NCBI GenBank assembly: GCA_022605405.1
Contig: JABYQQ010000028.1
Coordinates: forward strand, 62,001-126,000
DNA: 64,000 nt
Source of the DNA: Earliella scabrosa
Lineage: Eukaryota > Basidiomycota > Agaricomycetes > Polyporales > Polyporaceae
Direction of reading: 5' to 3'
The stretch's first letter is position 1. Each line of letters starts with the position of its first letter. This document shows, one piece after another, positions 1 to 10,589 of this stretch. The notes under the pieces were generated by a model. It was not told where the DNA came from, did no database searches, and saw only the letters and a program-made list of their open reading frames with translations. Both the position numbers and the translations under genes were made by a program.

Positions 1-532
1 AGGTGGAGGTGTGCAGGGGTTCTGCCCAGTTGAGATAAGTCTGAAAGCGGGCGACGGCTTCTTGTCTGTTGAGCCAGGTTGTCATCTGCTTGATGGATGT
101 GTGTTTGTTGGAGGCAGCGTAGCCCCTCTTGGCGTAGTCGATGTGGAGTCGTTCCGAGCTCTCAGTGTTGTAGCCGTCTGTCGTGCCCAGGTTGCGTATT
201 GACAAGGCGTAGTGTTGCGCAGAGTGTATCTTAGGGATGTTGTAGTCGTCGCGTACCCCAAGTTCGGTGAAGATGTGCTTGTTCTCGTGGAATGTTGCCC
301 AGGTGGTGTCCATGAGGGTGATGGAGCGATCACAGTGTGCCTCAAAGTGGGCGTAGAAGATGAAGTCGAGGACAGCGCGCACAGCGCACATGACAGGCAG
401 TGGGCAGGTGCCCGTGATTGCTCCGATGAACACCTTCTCCATGTGCTTGTACTCCGTCCCTGTCCACTGCGTTACGAGGGATATTCCACACTTGAAATGA
501 CGCAAGGCGTGGTGAGCCGGCATGGCCTTGAA

Positions 533-1248
533 TAGTGTTGTAAAGTCGGGTCCTAGGACCAGTCAGAACCCGAAAAATAACCTGACCCAACTTAAAAAAA
601 CCGGACCAGAACCGGAAAATAATCGGTCAAGTCATCGGTTCAGGTCGAGTTATTTTTGGTGGCGGTATATCAGAACCGGTCCATAACCGGTTCGAACCGG
701 TCATGACCGACTGTAAATAGTATCGCATATTGTAGCCAATAATTCTACGATTCCAACGGTATATCACACTATATATCTCGAATGAGAACTGAGTGTGCTA
801 GAATCAAAATAAACTTGCCCATTTTGGGACAGATGGGCTGTCTTTCCGGCTGACAAATGCCAACAAACCCAATCTGGCAACCTAGGCGCCGGGTCTGGCC
901 CCTAAGCGCCCGTGGAAAACTCCGAAAACAAACCATCTGTCCCAATATGGGCAAGTTTATTTTGAACATAGCACGTTCAGTTTTGATCTAAAACATATAG
1001 TTATATATACCGTTTGATTCCCACGGCTCCGGGCTACGATTTGACAAAAACATCAATTTTCAGCATAGCCACTTCACAATCGTTTCAGGACCGGTTATAA
1101 CCGAGAACCGGACCGAGGTTCGGTCAGGTTGTAGTAGAACCGAACATTCGGTCCGGTTCTCTCAAACTGAACTGGTCAGGTCCGGTCGAAAGTCCGGTTA
1201 TCTCCGGAGAGGTCAAATAACCGGACTTGACCGGACTTTACAACACTA
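533..1248. mobile_element. hAT-type MITE (716 bp) inside the Plavaka gene
   Basis: Perfect 15-bp terminal inverted repeats, TAGTGTTGTAAAGTC at 533-547 and its complement at 1,234-1,248. They are flanked by an exact 8-bp TSD, GCCTTGAA, at 525-532 and 1,249-1,256. An 8-bp TSD is the hAT hallmark. Removing the element and one TSD rejoins the transposase frame (ELDQRFKA into MPAHHALRHF). There is no transposase ORF inside. Near the ends there are many CCGG-containing repeats such as ACCGGTT and CCGGACC, consistent with subterminal transposase-binding motifs (inference). Confidence 0.93.
755..1017. repeat. internal palindrome within the hAT MITE
   Basis: Imperfect inverted repeat with arms of about 85 bp (about 755-840 against 932-1,017), both containing AATAAACTTGCCCAT followed by a CAGATGG block. 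The outer ends read CGGTATAT and ATATACCG. A related pair of arms occurs inside the R1 repeats at about 43,390-43,565 and 63,400-63,585. It may be a separate nested element or part of the MITE; I cannot identify a TSD for it. Confidence 0.6.
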
Positions 1249-2530
1249 GCCTTGAACCGTTGATCGAGCTCGTCCGCGCCACCTTCAAGACATTCCGTGG
1301 TCCAGGAGACAGTGTGGTCCTTGAACACACCCTTGTGCAGTTGATGGAGGAGGTCGGGGGTGAAGCAGGAGAAGATATCGCAGTGCAGTAGGTCTCTCCA
1401 GAAGGGATCTATCAGACGCAGACCGAGCTCTCTGAACTCAGGCGGTTTCTCGCCGTGAACCTTCTCCTCGATGATTTCCCATACTGACAATGGATCCTTT
1501 AGGGTACAGTGCACAGCTTCTCTGAGGTGAGATGAGTGCACCGTGCATTTCAGGCAGAAGTTCTCCTGGCATCCGGAGACAAGACACTGCTCGGGATGAT
1601 CGGCAATGTATGCTGCAAGAATGGGATGAACCCGGCGCATCTTCCTGTCCGCGCAGGTGATCTCGACACCGTGTTCTCCAGCCTTGATCAATGGCTTGAG
1701 AATCGCACACATGCATTCATGGAAGAGCTGGTAGCCCTCGAGTGAGCGCTGTTTCCCTTTTGGGAAGCACTTCAGCTTCGTCACAGGTAGGTTTCCAACC
1801 AGTATCATCCCGTGTTTGGACGGCTGACGACGGGTTGCCTTTGGGATATTGCCAACAGACAGATACACAGGCCAAGCCTGCTTGTCGCCCGAGAACCGGG
1901 ACAGCTGCGTCTTGTCGGATGACAGGATGACGGGGGCAATGGTCGCGCCAGGAGGCAGCGCGCCCTTGGGATATTGGAATACGTGTAAGTCTATGTTTAC
2001 AGCTTCACACGGACAACCTGATGACTGACTTGCATATTCCACCACCAGTCCCCCGTCCACATCTCGTCGTACAGCCACTCCGCTCCCTCAGCGTCGGTGA
2101 ACAGCTTCTCCGGCGCATAGCGGAGAAGGTCGCGGAAGGCCGGATTGCCCATGAGCTCACGCACACATTCGACAGGATCACGGCGCCAGAGCTCGACCTC
2201 TTCCTTCTTCAGCTGCCCATCTTCGTCCTTCTCCGTGCCGAGAACCTCCCATTCATCACAGACCCACCCCAGTCCAAGCTCGAGCGCATCTATCTTCTTC
2301 AGGAAGGTATACTTGTTCCGGTAAGACGGGCGTGTCTGGTTGCGAGTCTGTACCCACGGCTGTCAGACTGACAGCAGCGAAGCACAGCAGACAAACACGT
2401 ACAATGGGCAAGGTGAGAAACTTGTCAACTGCCTCTTGACTCAGCCCGCTCCTCACGAGCCAGCTCCCAGTCCTCTCAGTTCGCAAACGGAGCCCAATTG
2501 TTGACCCCTGCCGCCTGCTTTCGCTCCAAG

Positions 2531-2987
2531 TAGGGAATAGCAAGGGTGACCCTTGGGTATTTTCACACTCACCCTTACCCTTACCCTCCAAAACCCTTAC
2601 CCTTGACAAGGGTCAAGGGTTTGAGCAAGGGTCCAGATTTTCTGACCCTTACCCTTACCCTTCAGTGAAACCCTTCACAATCCTTGAGGGTTTTCATGTA
2701 AAAGCAGGTTATATAGCCTTGGCAATGTCTGAACAAGTGCTCTTCAGTGTGTATAAAGCTTCCTAGACCCACATTGATACTATGAACCAACACTTACTGT
2801 GATTAGCTGACTACACAGTCTGACTTACTAGAGTGTATAGGGTCCATATACATACATACATCAAACCCTTCAACCCTTGCCAAGGGTCAAGGGTTTGACA
2901 AGGGTCTTGAGATGTCAACCCTTACCCTTACCCTTGGTCTATACCCTTGCAAACCCTCAGGGTTTATTAAACCCTTGCTATTCCCTA
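2531..2987. mobile_element. ACCCTT-rich hAT-type MITE, copy A (457 bp)
   Basis: Terminal inverted repeats TAGGGAATAGCAAGGGT and its complement, flanked by an exact 8-bp TSD GCTCCAAG (2,523-2,530 and 2,988-2,995). The interior is dominated by runs of ACCCTT and its complement AAGGGT near both ends, with an AT-richer centre. A second copy of exactly the same length lies at 48,180-48,636 with a different 8-bp TSD, which proves mobility. It is inserted in the 5' coding part of the Plavaka gene. Non-coding; presumably moved by a hAT transposase supplied in trans (inference). Confidence 0.95.
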
Positions 2988-3597
2988 GCTCCAAGAGAGC
3001 CTCAAATGATGTCTTGCACTGGCCGAGCACCGTTGCAACCTCATCTGGATATTCCTCAATTCATGGTTTCTTTGGCAGTCCGCCCGCCTCCTCGTCCTCA
3101 ATTTTCTCGACGGTGACACGACGAGGATTGCCAACGGGCTCATCCTCGATCCTGACAGGATTACCAACGGTAGGGACCTCGAGCGGGCCGATGTCATCAA
3201 CTTCGGCGGGAGGGACCTCTTCAGCTGAGGGCAGATCGTTGTTTGCGTTCTGTCCTCCGTTCAACCTGTCTACACGGCGAGCAACTTGGCAGTTGAGGGC
3301 CTGACAACAGGCCTGAACTTGTGCGATGTGGGACCGTATGCCTTGGGCGATGCGTCTCGTCTGTTTGCAGTGACCGCATTTGTACTCAGGCATGGTCGAT
3401 GGATGGTGCAGACACGAGAAATGTCAAGGATGCTGGAGCGTATGCGTCAAGAGCTTGAAGACGAGTATCAACAGCAGTCATCGGGAGCCAGGGCCACGCA
3501 GCCCTGCGGGGCAAACCCCGCGCCACATAACGTGACTCGTGTGCGACTTGTCGCACTGGCTTGCAACTTGTTGTCCTCCCACGTCCTTCCTCGAAAC

Positions 3598-5866
3598 ATG
3601 GCGAGAGGAAAGCGCAGGCCTGTGATCGTGTCTGACCACAAGAGCTCTGAGGGGGAGGTGAGTCTCGATCGCACGCTGCGATGATTGTCTGTTGACTTGC
3701 CATATTCATCAACCTCAGCCTGAAATCATCGCCGAAGACGACGCCCCAGAACCGCCAGCGAAACGCCGCAAGAGGCCTACAGACAAGCAAAAACAGATTG
3801 GTGAGTAGTCTCCTACTAATGCTCGACACGGACGGGTTCTTCAAGTTGATGCCCTGCTGGACACTCGCGCTCCCTGCTAATGAGCGGCATCTATGCGCCT
3901 GCGCCGTCTGCTCATGCTAACTCGTTGTCTCCAGACGAAGACAACACTGAGAAGACTGTTTCTGAGGCCCAGAAACTGAAGAATAAAGTCAGGAAACTGA
4001 GGAAGGACCTCGCGCAAGCCAAGGAACTTGCAGCCGCTGCCAGTCATCCTATTTCTGAAGATGACGAGTTCGAATCTGAGGAGCGCTCGGATGATGAAGA
4101 GGCGCTGGCATCCCTTCAGCCCAAGGTGAGCACATTCCATGTTCTCAGGCTCAACCCGATGCATGCAAGTTCCGATCGAGATGTTCACTGTGACCGTCCT
4201 CACCGTAGATACGCAAACGGGCCACAACCGCTCTTCAACCATCAGCCCCCGCACGTCTCGGACGCCGCGAAGGCGAGCCGCGAACGGTGACCAACAGTGA
4301 GGTACACGTGTCTGCAAGCGGTAATGGAAGCTCTACGGAGCCGTCTGCTACGGCCGTTGCTTGATCCTCCCAGACTGACCCATCCAGTGGAATCCCTCAG
4401 GCATGTACTTGTTAGATGAGACCCATCCGCAGTGCCATGCTGACCAGGACTCGGCCGCACAGCTCCCGGTGCCAGCAGTCACCACCAACCCCAGGCTCGA
4501 AGTGCATCCAGTTGAAGTTGCACCGCCGCTGGCTACGGCCGAGTCAACTGCGGCCCCACCCTCCGCCGAACGCCCACCTGTAACGCGTCAGCCTGCCACC
4601 ACTCTCCCGTCTGCTACTGGTACTGAACCTCAGCCGGAGGTTGGTACAGGTACTCCTACTGATCCTCGTACAGACGACTCGGACATCACCATGCCTATCA
4701 CCGCACCGCTCACACAGATGATTCAAGCCCCGTTCCGAGATGGTCAAACGCCTCTGAAGGGTCGTGGCAACGCCTCCGACTATGCCGAAGAGGTTGAAGC
4801 GGTCCTTCTTTGTGCGGTACAATTCTTCTATTGCCTAATCTACACGGAGGATATGTGGCCCTCTCACGTCACGCAACGCAAACTTGTCTGTCGCGCGTGG
4901 AAGCTTGCATGTGACGCTCAAGACGAACCTGTGGTGTGGTGGCTATCTGAACGAATGATATGCATTGTATGCTCTCCATATAGTCAGTTGACCACCTTCT
5001 AACCCTGACTTATACTTGTTGCAGATATCTGCACGCAAATCCAATGCGCGCGGGGATGTTTCAGACGAAATCCGCAAGTACATTCCCAATGCATACTTGA
5101 AGTTCCGTGATGGGATGAAGACGCCGACGCAGCGCTACAATGCAGCTCTCGCAAAGGCACTTCTCGATGACGGCACATTCCACCATAAGGTAACGTTGCA
5201 AGGGTCTTCCTTGCCACATGTCATCTCATTGCATGGGTTGTCATAGACGTTCAACATCCAAACTGGGAACAAGTCGCCAGGCCTAGCGGAGCACACGTTC
5301 ATTGTGAAGGCGGCGAAGCTAGCATTCTTCGCCCATCCCTCCAGCATTGGCTTTGTACATCCGACCTTCTTTGATCCGATGCCCGAGGAGGCAATTGCGT
5401 TCCTCCTGACTGTTGTACGTCATCCACCAGAACACTCCCCCGCTTACTCACTCTATTGTCGATGCCTTGGTAGATCCACGCTCACATCACTAAATGGGCG
5501 ACCGGTGTTCACGTCAAGGACGCCTTCGATGAGACCAAGAACAAGGACAAGTATCACGGCTTCCTGAAGGATCTCAAGGCCTACGGCGCGAAGAACCAAG
5601 CGGCATGGCTCAATATACGTAAACAGCTATATCGGTGTGCTTTGTGAGTATTTGCACGACTATGAGATGCCATAGTACGACTTACTTGCTCATTCTTTAG
5701 TGTTGCTGGCGGCAGAGTTCCTGTGCAGATGAACACCCTTTAGGCCTCGACGGCCACGATGGAGGCAGCAGCAGCTCATCTTGCTGCGCACACTGGCCTC
5801 ACTGAGAGCAAGGACGAGGGTGACGAGCCACAGGAGCAGCCTGAGGAAGCTGGTGAGGACCTGTAG
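3598..5866 (+). pseudogene. DUF6532-domain protein with a premature stop
   Basis: Starts at ATG 3,598 with a short basic exon (MARGKRRPVIVSDHKSSEGE) followed by a GTGAGT donor. Further exons encode a Lys/Arg-rich segment (PPAKRRKRPTDKQKQ), then an acidic coiled stretch (KLKNKVRKLRKDLAQAKELA at about 3,970-4,030), then a Pro/Thr-rich linker. The C-terminal half (about 4,690-5,740) carries the DUF6532 pattern: DIRKYIP-like block, RYNAALAKALLDDGTFHHK, HPTFFDPMPEEAIAFLLTV and ITKWATGVHVK, then a Tyr-rich end. An in-frame TAG at 5,741-5,743 precedes 40 more open codons, acidic and Ala/Glu-rich, ending at TAG 5,864-5,866. I read the first TAG as a nonsense mutation of the natural C-terminal tail. 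The role of DUF6532 proteins is unknown; they are common in Agaricomycete repeat-rich regions. Confidence 0.7.
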
Positions 5867-6687
5867 ACATGTTGGGACATTCTGTACACCTTGTTTGTCG
5901 CAATTTATCTATGTCATATGCCTCTTTCGAGCACGGATGGATGCTCAGTGTGAATTGCTATCGTATTATGATGGTGTCTATCATATACTATGACGGGCAC
6001 ACGAGTCCTCGAGAGACACTTGCCGTCCCTATCCAGCGCTCGCGCGGAGCAGGCAGTGCCTATCGGCCACTTGCAATAGAGGTACTTGTCTATCCAGCGA
6101 TCCCTTCTCGCAAGACTCGATAGCTCACTTGAGTCATGTGTATTTTTCCTGATGCATAGCTTCTACATTTCTCAGTGAATTGAGAAGATTGAACCTTGTG
6201 TGAATACAGAAAGAACACACTCACATTGTGAGCATAGAGCAGCTTCAATGCTAACATTGCTTCAAGAACTAGCTAAGCAGCAAGTGCCTTTGCATTGTGG
6301 GTGTGTAGCAATGACAATTGTCTGACTAATTGAATAACTTACTAGGACTTCTGAGCTTTCCAATAATGACCACTCTTAGCCGTATATTTGAATTGTAGAG
6401 AAATCTCAGACAGGCTATGCAATCAAATATGCAAAAAGGTTCTACAGTATATGATTAAATGCAGTGCTGCATTGCTCTCTGGGGCTCTCTACACAGTATT
6501 ATTTTTATTGAAAGAGTATATTCTGCAGAACACAATCCATCAGATTGAAGATACCTCTATGGCAAATGTTATTCAGAAATAATAGACATAGAGTCAGAGA
6601 CATTATCTTTACTACGATACATGGACTATAACAATATATAACTCATCAATCATTTCTGCCAGAGATTGGCCCACTTCAAACCAGTAT
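5867..6687. other. non-coding, AT-rich; degenerate end of an R1-type repeat at its right edge
   Basis: No supportable gene. At about 6,600-6,687 the sequence matches the right end of the R1 repeat in degraded form (CTCATCAATC, then CTGCCAGAGATTGGCCCACTTC), as at 43,740-43,785. The rest holds nothing I recognise. Confidence 0.5.
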
Positions 6688-7016
6688 GTTCAGATAGTGG
6701 TCTTCTAAATGCTCTGTATTGACTGCAAAAAGAACCATGGAAAATGGTTGAGTACTTGTGGTGCTATAACAAAAGATGTGCCCGGAGGCAGTTATGTGAA
6801 TAGTACAGCTGCATGTGCTGTGCAGAATTCATCAAAGCCCATCCAGCACACTTTTGCCATAGCACCACAAGTACTCAACCATTTTCCATGATTCTTTTGG
6901 CATTTAATACAGAGCATTTAGGAGACCCCTATCTGAACATATGGAGGTGTACAGCACACTAGATCTGGTAACAAGTGGTTATCTCTGTTCACCGCTGATA
7001 GCTTTATGCAGATAGA
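6688..7016. repeat. fragment of the giant palindrome family (centre only)
   Basis: Two arms face each other around 6,790-6,840. Left arm: CTCTGTATTGACTGC, then TGGTTGAGTACTTGTGG. Right arm: CCACAAGTACTCAACCA, then GCATTTAATACAGAG. The right arm continues through a segment matching 37,060-37,155 (GGAGGTGTACAGCACACTAG, GCAGATAGATCCACACAT). It is the same sequence family as the centre of the palindrome at 36.8-37.15 kb, but diverged and with much shorter arms. It abuts, and probably truncated, the integrase of the gypsy element to its right. Confidence 0.75.
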
Positions 7017-7046
7017 TCCACACATCGCTGAGGAACTTGGTTTGAA

Positions 7047-7497
7047 ATGGGTGAACTGGCACTTGTCGCACCATCGGATGACGTCCTCAACGAGCTCAGT
7101 GATGTTTGGCATCCAGACGCGAGTGCGAAGCACATCGAGTACTGCACGAGCCCCAAGGTGTCCGAGCTCCACATGCGAGCCACGGATCAGCGCACAGGCT
7201 TCTTCGAGCAAGGTTGGAACACGTACCACAGTGTTCCTGGCTCCGTTGTTGACCATGCGCCACATTGTGCTGTTGTGGAGCAGGAAGCCTCAATGGGGCT
7301 GCTCAGTGTTGCGATCCAGACAGAGCTGCTGGCGCCACAACTCGAGTATCTTGAAGCTGGCGAGAAAGGCAGGTTCAGCTGACTCCAGCGGATAGGCATG
7401 CAACGGCCCAAGTGTTTTGGAGTCAGGTATCTCACAGTGACCGGGATGATGGGAAAGGGCATCAGCAGCAAGCTGGTTGCGGCCGGGATGGTAGACG
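7047..7497 (-). pseudogene. gypsy RNase H C-terminal linker and integrase zinc-binding domain remnant
   Basis: Minus-strand fragments read YHPGRNQLAADALSHHPG (the conserved end of gypsy RNase H) at about 7,490-7,440. Further on, after a linker, come LIRGSHVELGHLGARAVLDV and CDKCQ, which together form the HHCC integrase zinc finger (His residues in GSHVELGHLG, Cys pair in CDKCQ). The catalytic integrase core does not follow; the sequence changes into palindrome-family repeat at about 7,017. Confidence 0.75.
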
Positions 7498-7507
7498 ATA
7501 CAGACGT

Positions 7508-8875
7508 AAGGCTGAGCATGGATCCAGGTCAAGCACAGGTAGATCTGAATCTGACCTGAAATTTGGCCTGTAGGTTCAGGTCAAAACAGATCCAGATTAA
7601 ACAGATCCAGGTCATCACGGATCCAGGTCAGAGATTTCATTTTACATTCAGGTCACAGGTCAAAACTTTTAAGCAATACATCACTTGTGTTCATGAATTT
7701 TATCTATTTAAACATAAACATATTGCTGATCCACAGATCGATCCGTGATCTGACCTGTAGGTTCAGGTCAAAACAGATCCAGGTTGAGCATTTTTTGGCT
7801 GCTTGACCTGTAGGTACAGACTTGGTTTAGAGTGGGCCATGTCTGGCATGAACAATTGATGAGTGTTTGATTGCTACATACATATTGCATCTGTGTTCAC
7901 ACAAAGATAGAGCAGAAGATAGATGATATAAATATCAGCATTTGAGCCAAGTTGAGCTTTCTATTCAACACAATTCTTGCATAATGTGTCATATCAGTTC
8001 TTCAATGTATTTCATTGATATATAGAAGTTTAACGTATATAATAGGGACTGTTTGATATACATCAATTTATAAGTGAACAGCTCAAGAATGCTATGATTT
8101 GCAAATATGTTATTAAAGTCTAATGAAACACCTACTACCAGTCAATTACTAGAAGCTAATGTTTATTTTTACATGCTTGATAGTAGTATACCCTACTTGA
8201 TGTGTTCCATGAATGCATGCCATCATGGACTTACTTCTGTGGATTGATTTATAGAAGAGCAAGAGAAGAATATAGTAACTACTGAAACAGCATCACACAA
8301 TTATTATCAAAGTAGCAGGGTATAGATGACTGTTCATCTCTTATCAATTGATGAATCAATGTAATAGACTTAAAAATATTAGTGTGGTGTGGTCAAAGAA
8401 GGGTGAAAAAATCTGTAGGAAAGTTAAATATATATCTAGCTACAGCAGTATAACACAGATAGTGACTCATTCATCAATGATTGTATTTTGTAAGTAATTT
8501 ATTCAAATAGAGCTATAAAATGCGAACAGAATGATATACAATATGTGATAATAGCACCACACAGTAAGAAGTTATTGAAGTTGTACAATGTAAGTGACAA
8601 TGTCACAGTGTGATGTCACGCGCAAAAAAGCGCCCATAAGTGCCCAAAACAGTGTCTAAGTGGTGGCTGTGCTATGGGCGCTTATTTGGCGTTTAACTGT
8701 GCTTATCTAGTAAGTAACTCTACTTACTGCTGTAAGCTGAGTTACAAAACAATTCTCACGGGCACAGATCATGGTGACGTCTGTCTGGCTGGTGTCTGGC
8801 TGCATAAAGAACGATTTCTTCGTACCTCATCAATCGTAATCCAGATCACCCATGGATTGATCCGTGTTCAGCCTT
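7508..8875. mobile_element. non-coding element (1,368 bp) with 10-bp target duplication
   Basis: Inserted in the gypsy RNase H, between the AHFDVCI block and the YHPGRNQ block. Flanked by a 10-bp direct repeat ATACAGACGT (7,498-7,507 and 8,876-8,885). Ends are similar inverted repeats: AAGGCTGAGCATGGATC on the left and, complemented, AAGGCTGAACACGGATC on the right. Subterminal GATCCAGGTCA-type repeats are frequent in the left 270 bp. No ORF of substance. A TSD of 9-10 bp is usual for Mutator-like elements, so MULE MITE is a working label, not established. The right 200 bp (about 8,610-8,835) contain an R1-like terminus. Confidence 0.75.
8640..8835 (-). repeat. R1-like terminal segment (reverse orientation)
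   Basis: Ends in CCTCATCAATC, preceded by ACGATTTCTTCGTA, the complement of the R1 start at 43,003. Further left are the TTACTTACTAG-like and GGGCGCTTATTTGGCG blocks seen in other copies. It lies inside the 7,508-8,875 element. Confidence 0.5.
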
Positions 8876-8885
8876 ATACAGACGT

Positions 8886-10060
8886 CAAAGTGGGCAATGT
8901 TGTTGGTGAAGCGAGCAAGTCAACAGCTGAGATGTTTTTGGGTAAGGAAATACTTGAGTGATTCATAATCAGAATGGACGATGATGGGGGAGCCTTCGGC
9001 ATAGCCTCGCCACTTTTGGAGGCAGTAGTCAATGGCAAGCATTTGCATTCTTGGGTGGAGTAACATTGTTTGGTAGGGGACATGCGGCGAGATTTGTAGG
9101 CGATAGGGTGGAGATTGAATTCCTTGAATACAAAGCGGTCTTCTGTATCCTTCCCCTTCTGAAAGTTCAGGGCAGATTGGTGCAGAATTCCGCCAATCGT
9201 GTCTCTGGACACATTGGTGTCAATAACGAAAAGATGCCATGGCCGGGGGTGACTAAGAACAGGAGCGGTGGTGAGTCACTTCTTCAACACATCAAAAGCT
9301 TGTTGACATGATGCTGATCATACCACAGGTGCGCCTTTGCACGGCGAGCCCTTCAATAAGTCATACAAAGGGCTTGCGAGACACGTGAAAGAGTGGATGA
9401 AGCAGCGATAGTAACCTGCAAGATTGAGGAAAGCACGGACGTGAGTGATTGTGCTTGGTACCAGCCATTGGAGGATTGCTGAAACCTTTAATGGATCAGA
9501 ACGTATACCAGCACGAGAGACAATATGACCTAAGTACAGGATTTCTTCCTGCGCAAACGTGCACTTCAGCTTGTTGAGAATGATGCTGTGTTGGTTGAGC
9601 GTGCCTAGAACATTGAGGACATCCAGCGCATATGCTTCTTTGCTCTGTGAGTAGATCACTATGTCATCCAAGTCGAGATAGACAGTGACACAGCGGTCTA
9701 GGTACGGACAAAGAATGTCATTCATGTATGCTTGGAAGGTCGCCAGTGCATTGCAGAGGCCAAATTCCATGACATGGAACTGGTAGTGTCCGAAGTGGAT
9801 TGCGAAGGCTGTCTTCTTGCAAGATTCCAGCGAGAGCAGAATCTGCCAGTATCCAGACCGCAGGTCGAGGGTCGTGGAGTACATGGCGCCCGAGAGCTGC
9901 TGGTAGCTGACATCAATATGGGGAAGCAGATACGCGTTTTTGACAGTAAGATCGTTTATATGGCGATAATCAATGCAAACACAGTTAGTACCATCCTTCT
10001 TCTTTGCGAAGATGATCGGAGCTGACCAGGGGGAAGTGCTAGATTCAATGATCCCGTTCT
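8886..10060 (-). pseudogene. gypsy reverse transcriptase and RNase H remnant
   Basis: The RT fingers and palm are readable on the minus strand: TTLDLRSGYWQILL, KKTAFAIHFGHYQFHVMEFG, the catalytic block VYLDLDDIVIYS, YLGHIVSRAGI and the thumb-like FLNLAGYYRCFI. The catalytic block has two extra residues relative to the family VYLDDIxIYS, so it looks like an in-frame 6-bp insertion. RNase H follows with IGGILHQ, HPIAYKSRRMSPTKQCYSTQE and a frameshifted C-terminal half. Upstream, about 10,060-9,890, an N-terminal RT stretch including the VDYRHIN-type region is recognisable only in pieces. Non-functional. Confidence 0.85.
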
Positions 10061-10589
10061 TCAGTCCGTCTTTGACAAACTGCCAGGTCTCCTCACGCTC
10101 AGATGGTGAATGCGGACGTCTAGACGTGCGGACAGGCTGCGCATCACGGATGTCAATGTGATGTACAATATGGGTGTTTGGGATCTTCTCAAAGTGTACC
10201 TTGCCACTAAACAGACGAGGAAAGCGCTTCTTTGCAAGAGCGTGGAGTCATTCGCCAAGGCTACTGGTCATGTCCTTGAGTTTGGCATGGATGTCCTTTC
10301 TGGGCTTTGGCTTGAGCTCTGGCTTGAGCATGAGCAGATCAAAGGGAACTGCATCAAGGGGACTGGGAGCTGCAGAACGACATTGGCAAGAATGAGTAGG
10401 ACGGCGGTGGTAAGGGGACATACACTGACAAGCCGCCTGAGGCTTGGAGCACATAGTGCATGGGCAAGTCAGTGGTGGTATGTTGACAAACGGAGGCCTG
10501 GATGGTGGGCTCATGCTAAGCCAGATGGTCTGCAACGAGATGGGGTCAGTGATGAGCCAGGAGGAGCTCCTCCAGTCGGGCATGACGTT

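Larger units (their letters stand above)
1..3393 (-). pseudogene. Plavaka-family DNA transposase, broken, 3' end outside window
   Basis: Reads leftward from a Met codon at 3,393 and runs off position 1. The N-terminus has a Cys/His finger (YKCGHCK, then His) as usual in Plavaka transposases. Family blocks follow in order: NKYTFLKKIDAL, VELWRRDPVECVRELMGNP and YDEMWTGDWWW (about 2,360-2,040), then PVILSSDKTQLSRFSGDK, AWPVYLSVGNIPKATRR, LAAYIADHPEQCLVSGC, DPFWRDLLHCDIF and TPDLLHQLHKGVFKDH (about 2,000-1,300). After a MITE the C-terminal part continues through HALRHFKCGISLVTQWTG and a His/Asp-rich tail to position 1. Introns are visible near 2,407-2,362 and near 2,050-1,980. Breaks: an in-frame TGA at about 2,476-2,478 (minus strand) and two MITE insertions (533-1,248 and 2,531-2,987). 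Family knowledge: Plavaka elements are CACTA-like cut-and-paste transposons of basidiomycetes. Identification is firm; present function is very unlikely. Confidence 0.9.

Noticed and set aside
2560..2960. ACCCTT repeats as interstitial telomere sequence
   Set aside because: The unit is not the usual fungal TTAGGG, the repeats occur in both orientations, and the block has termini and TSDs of a transposon.
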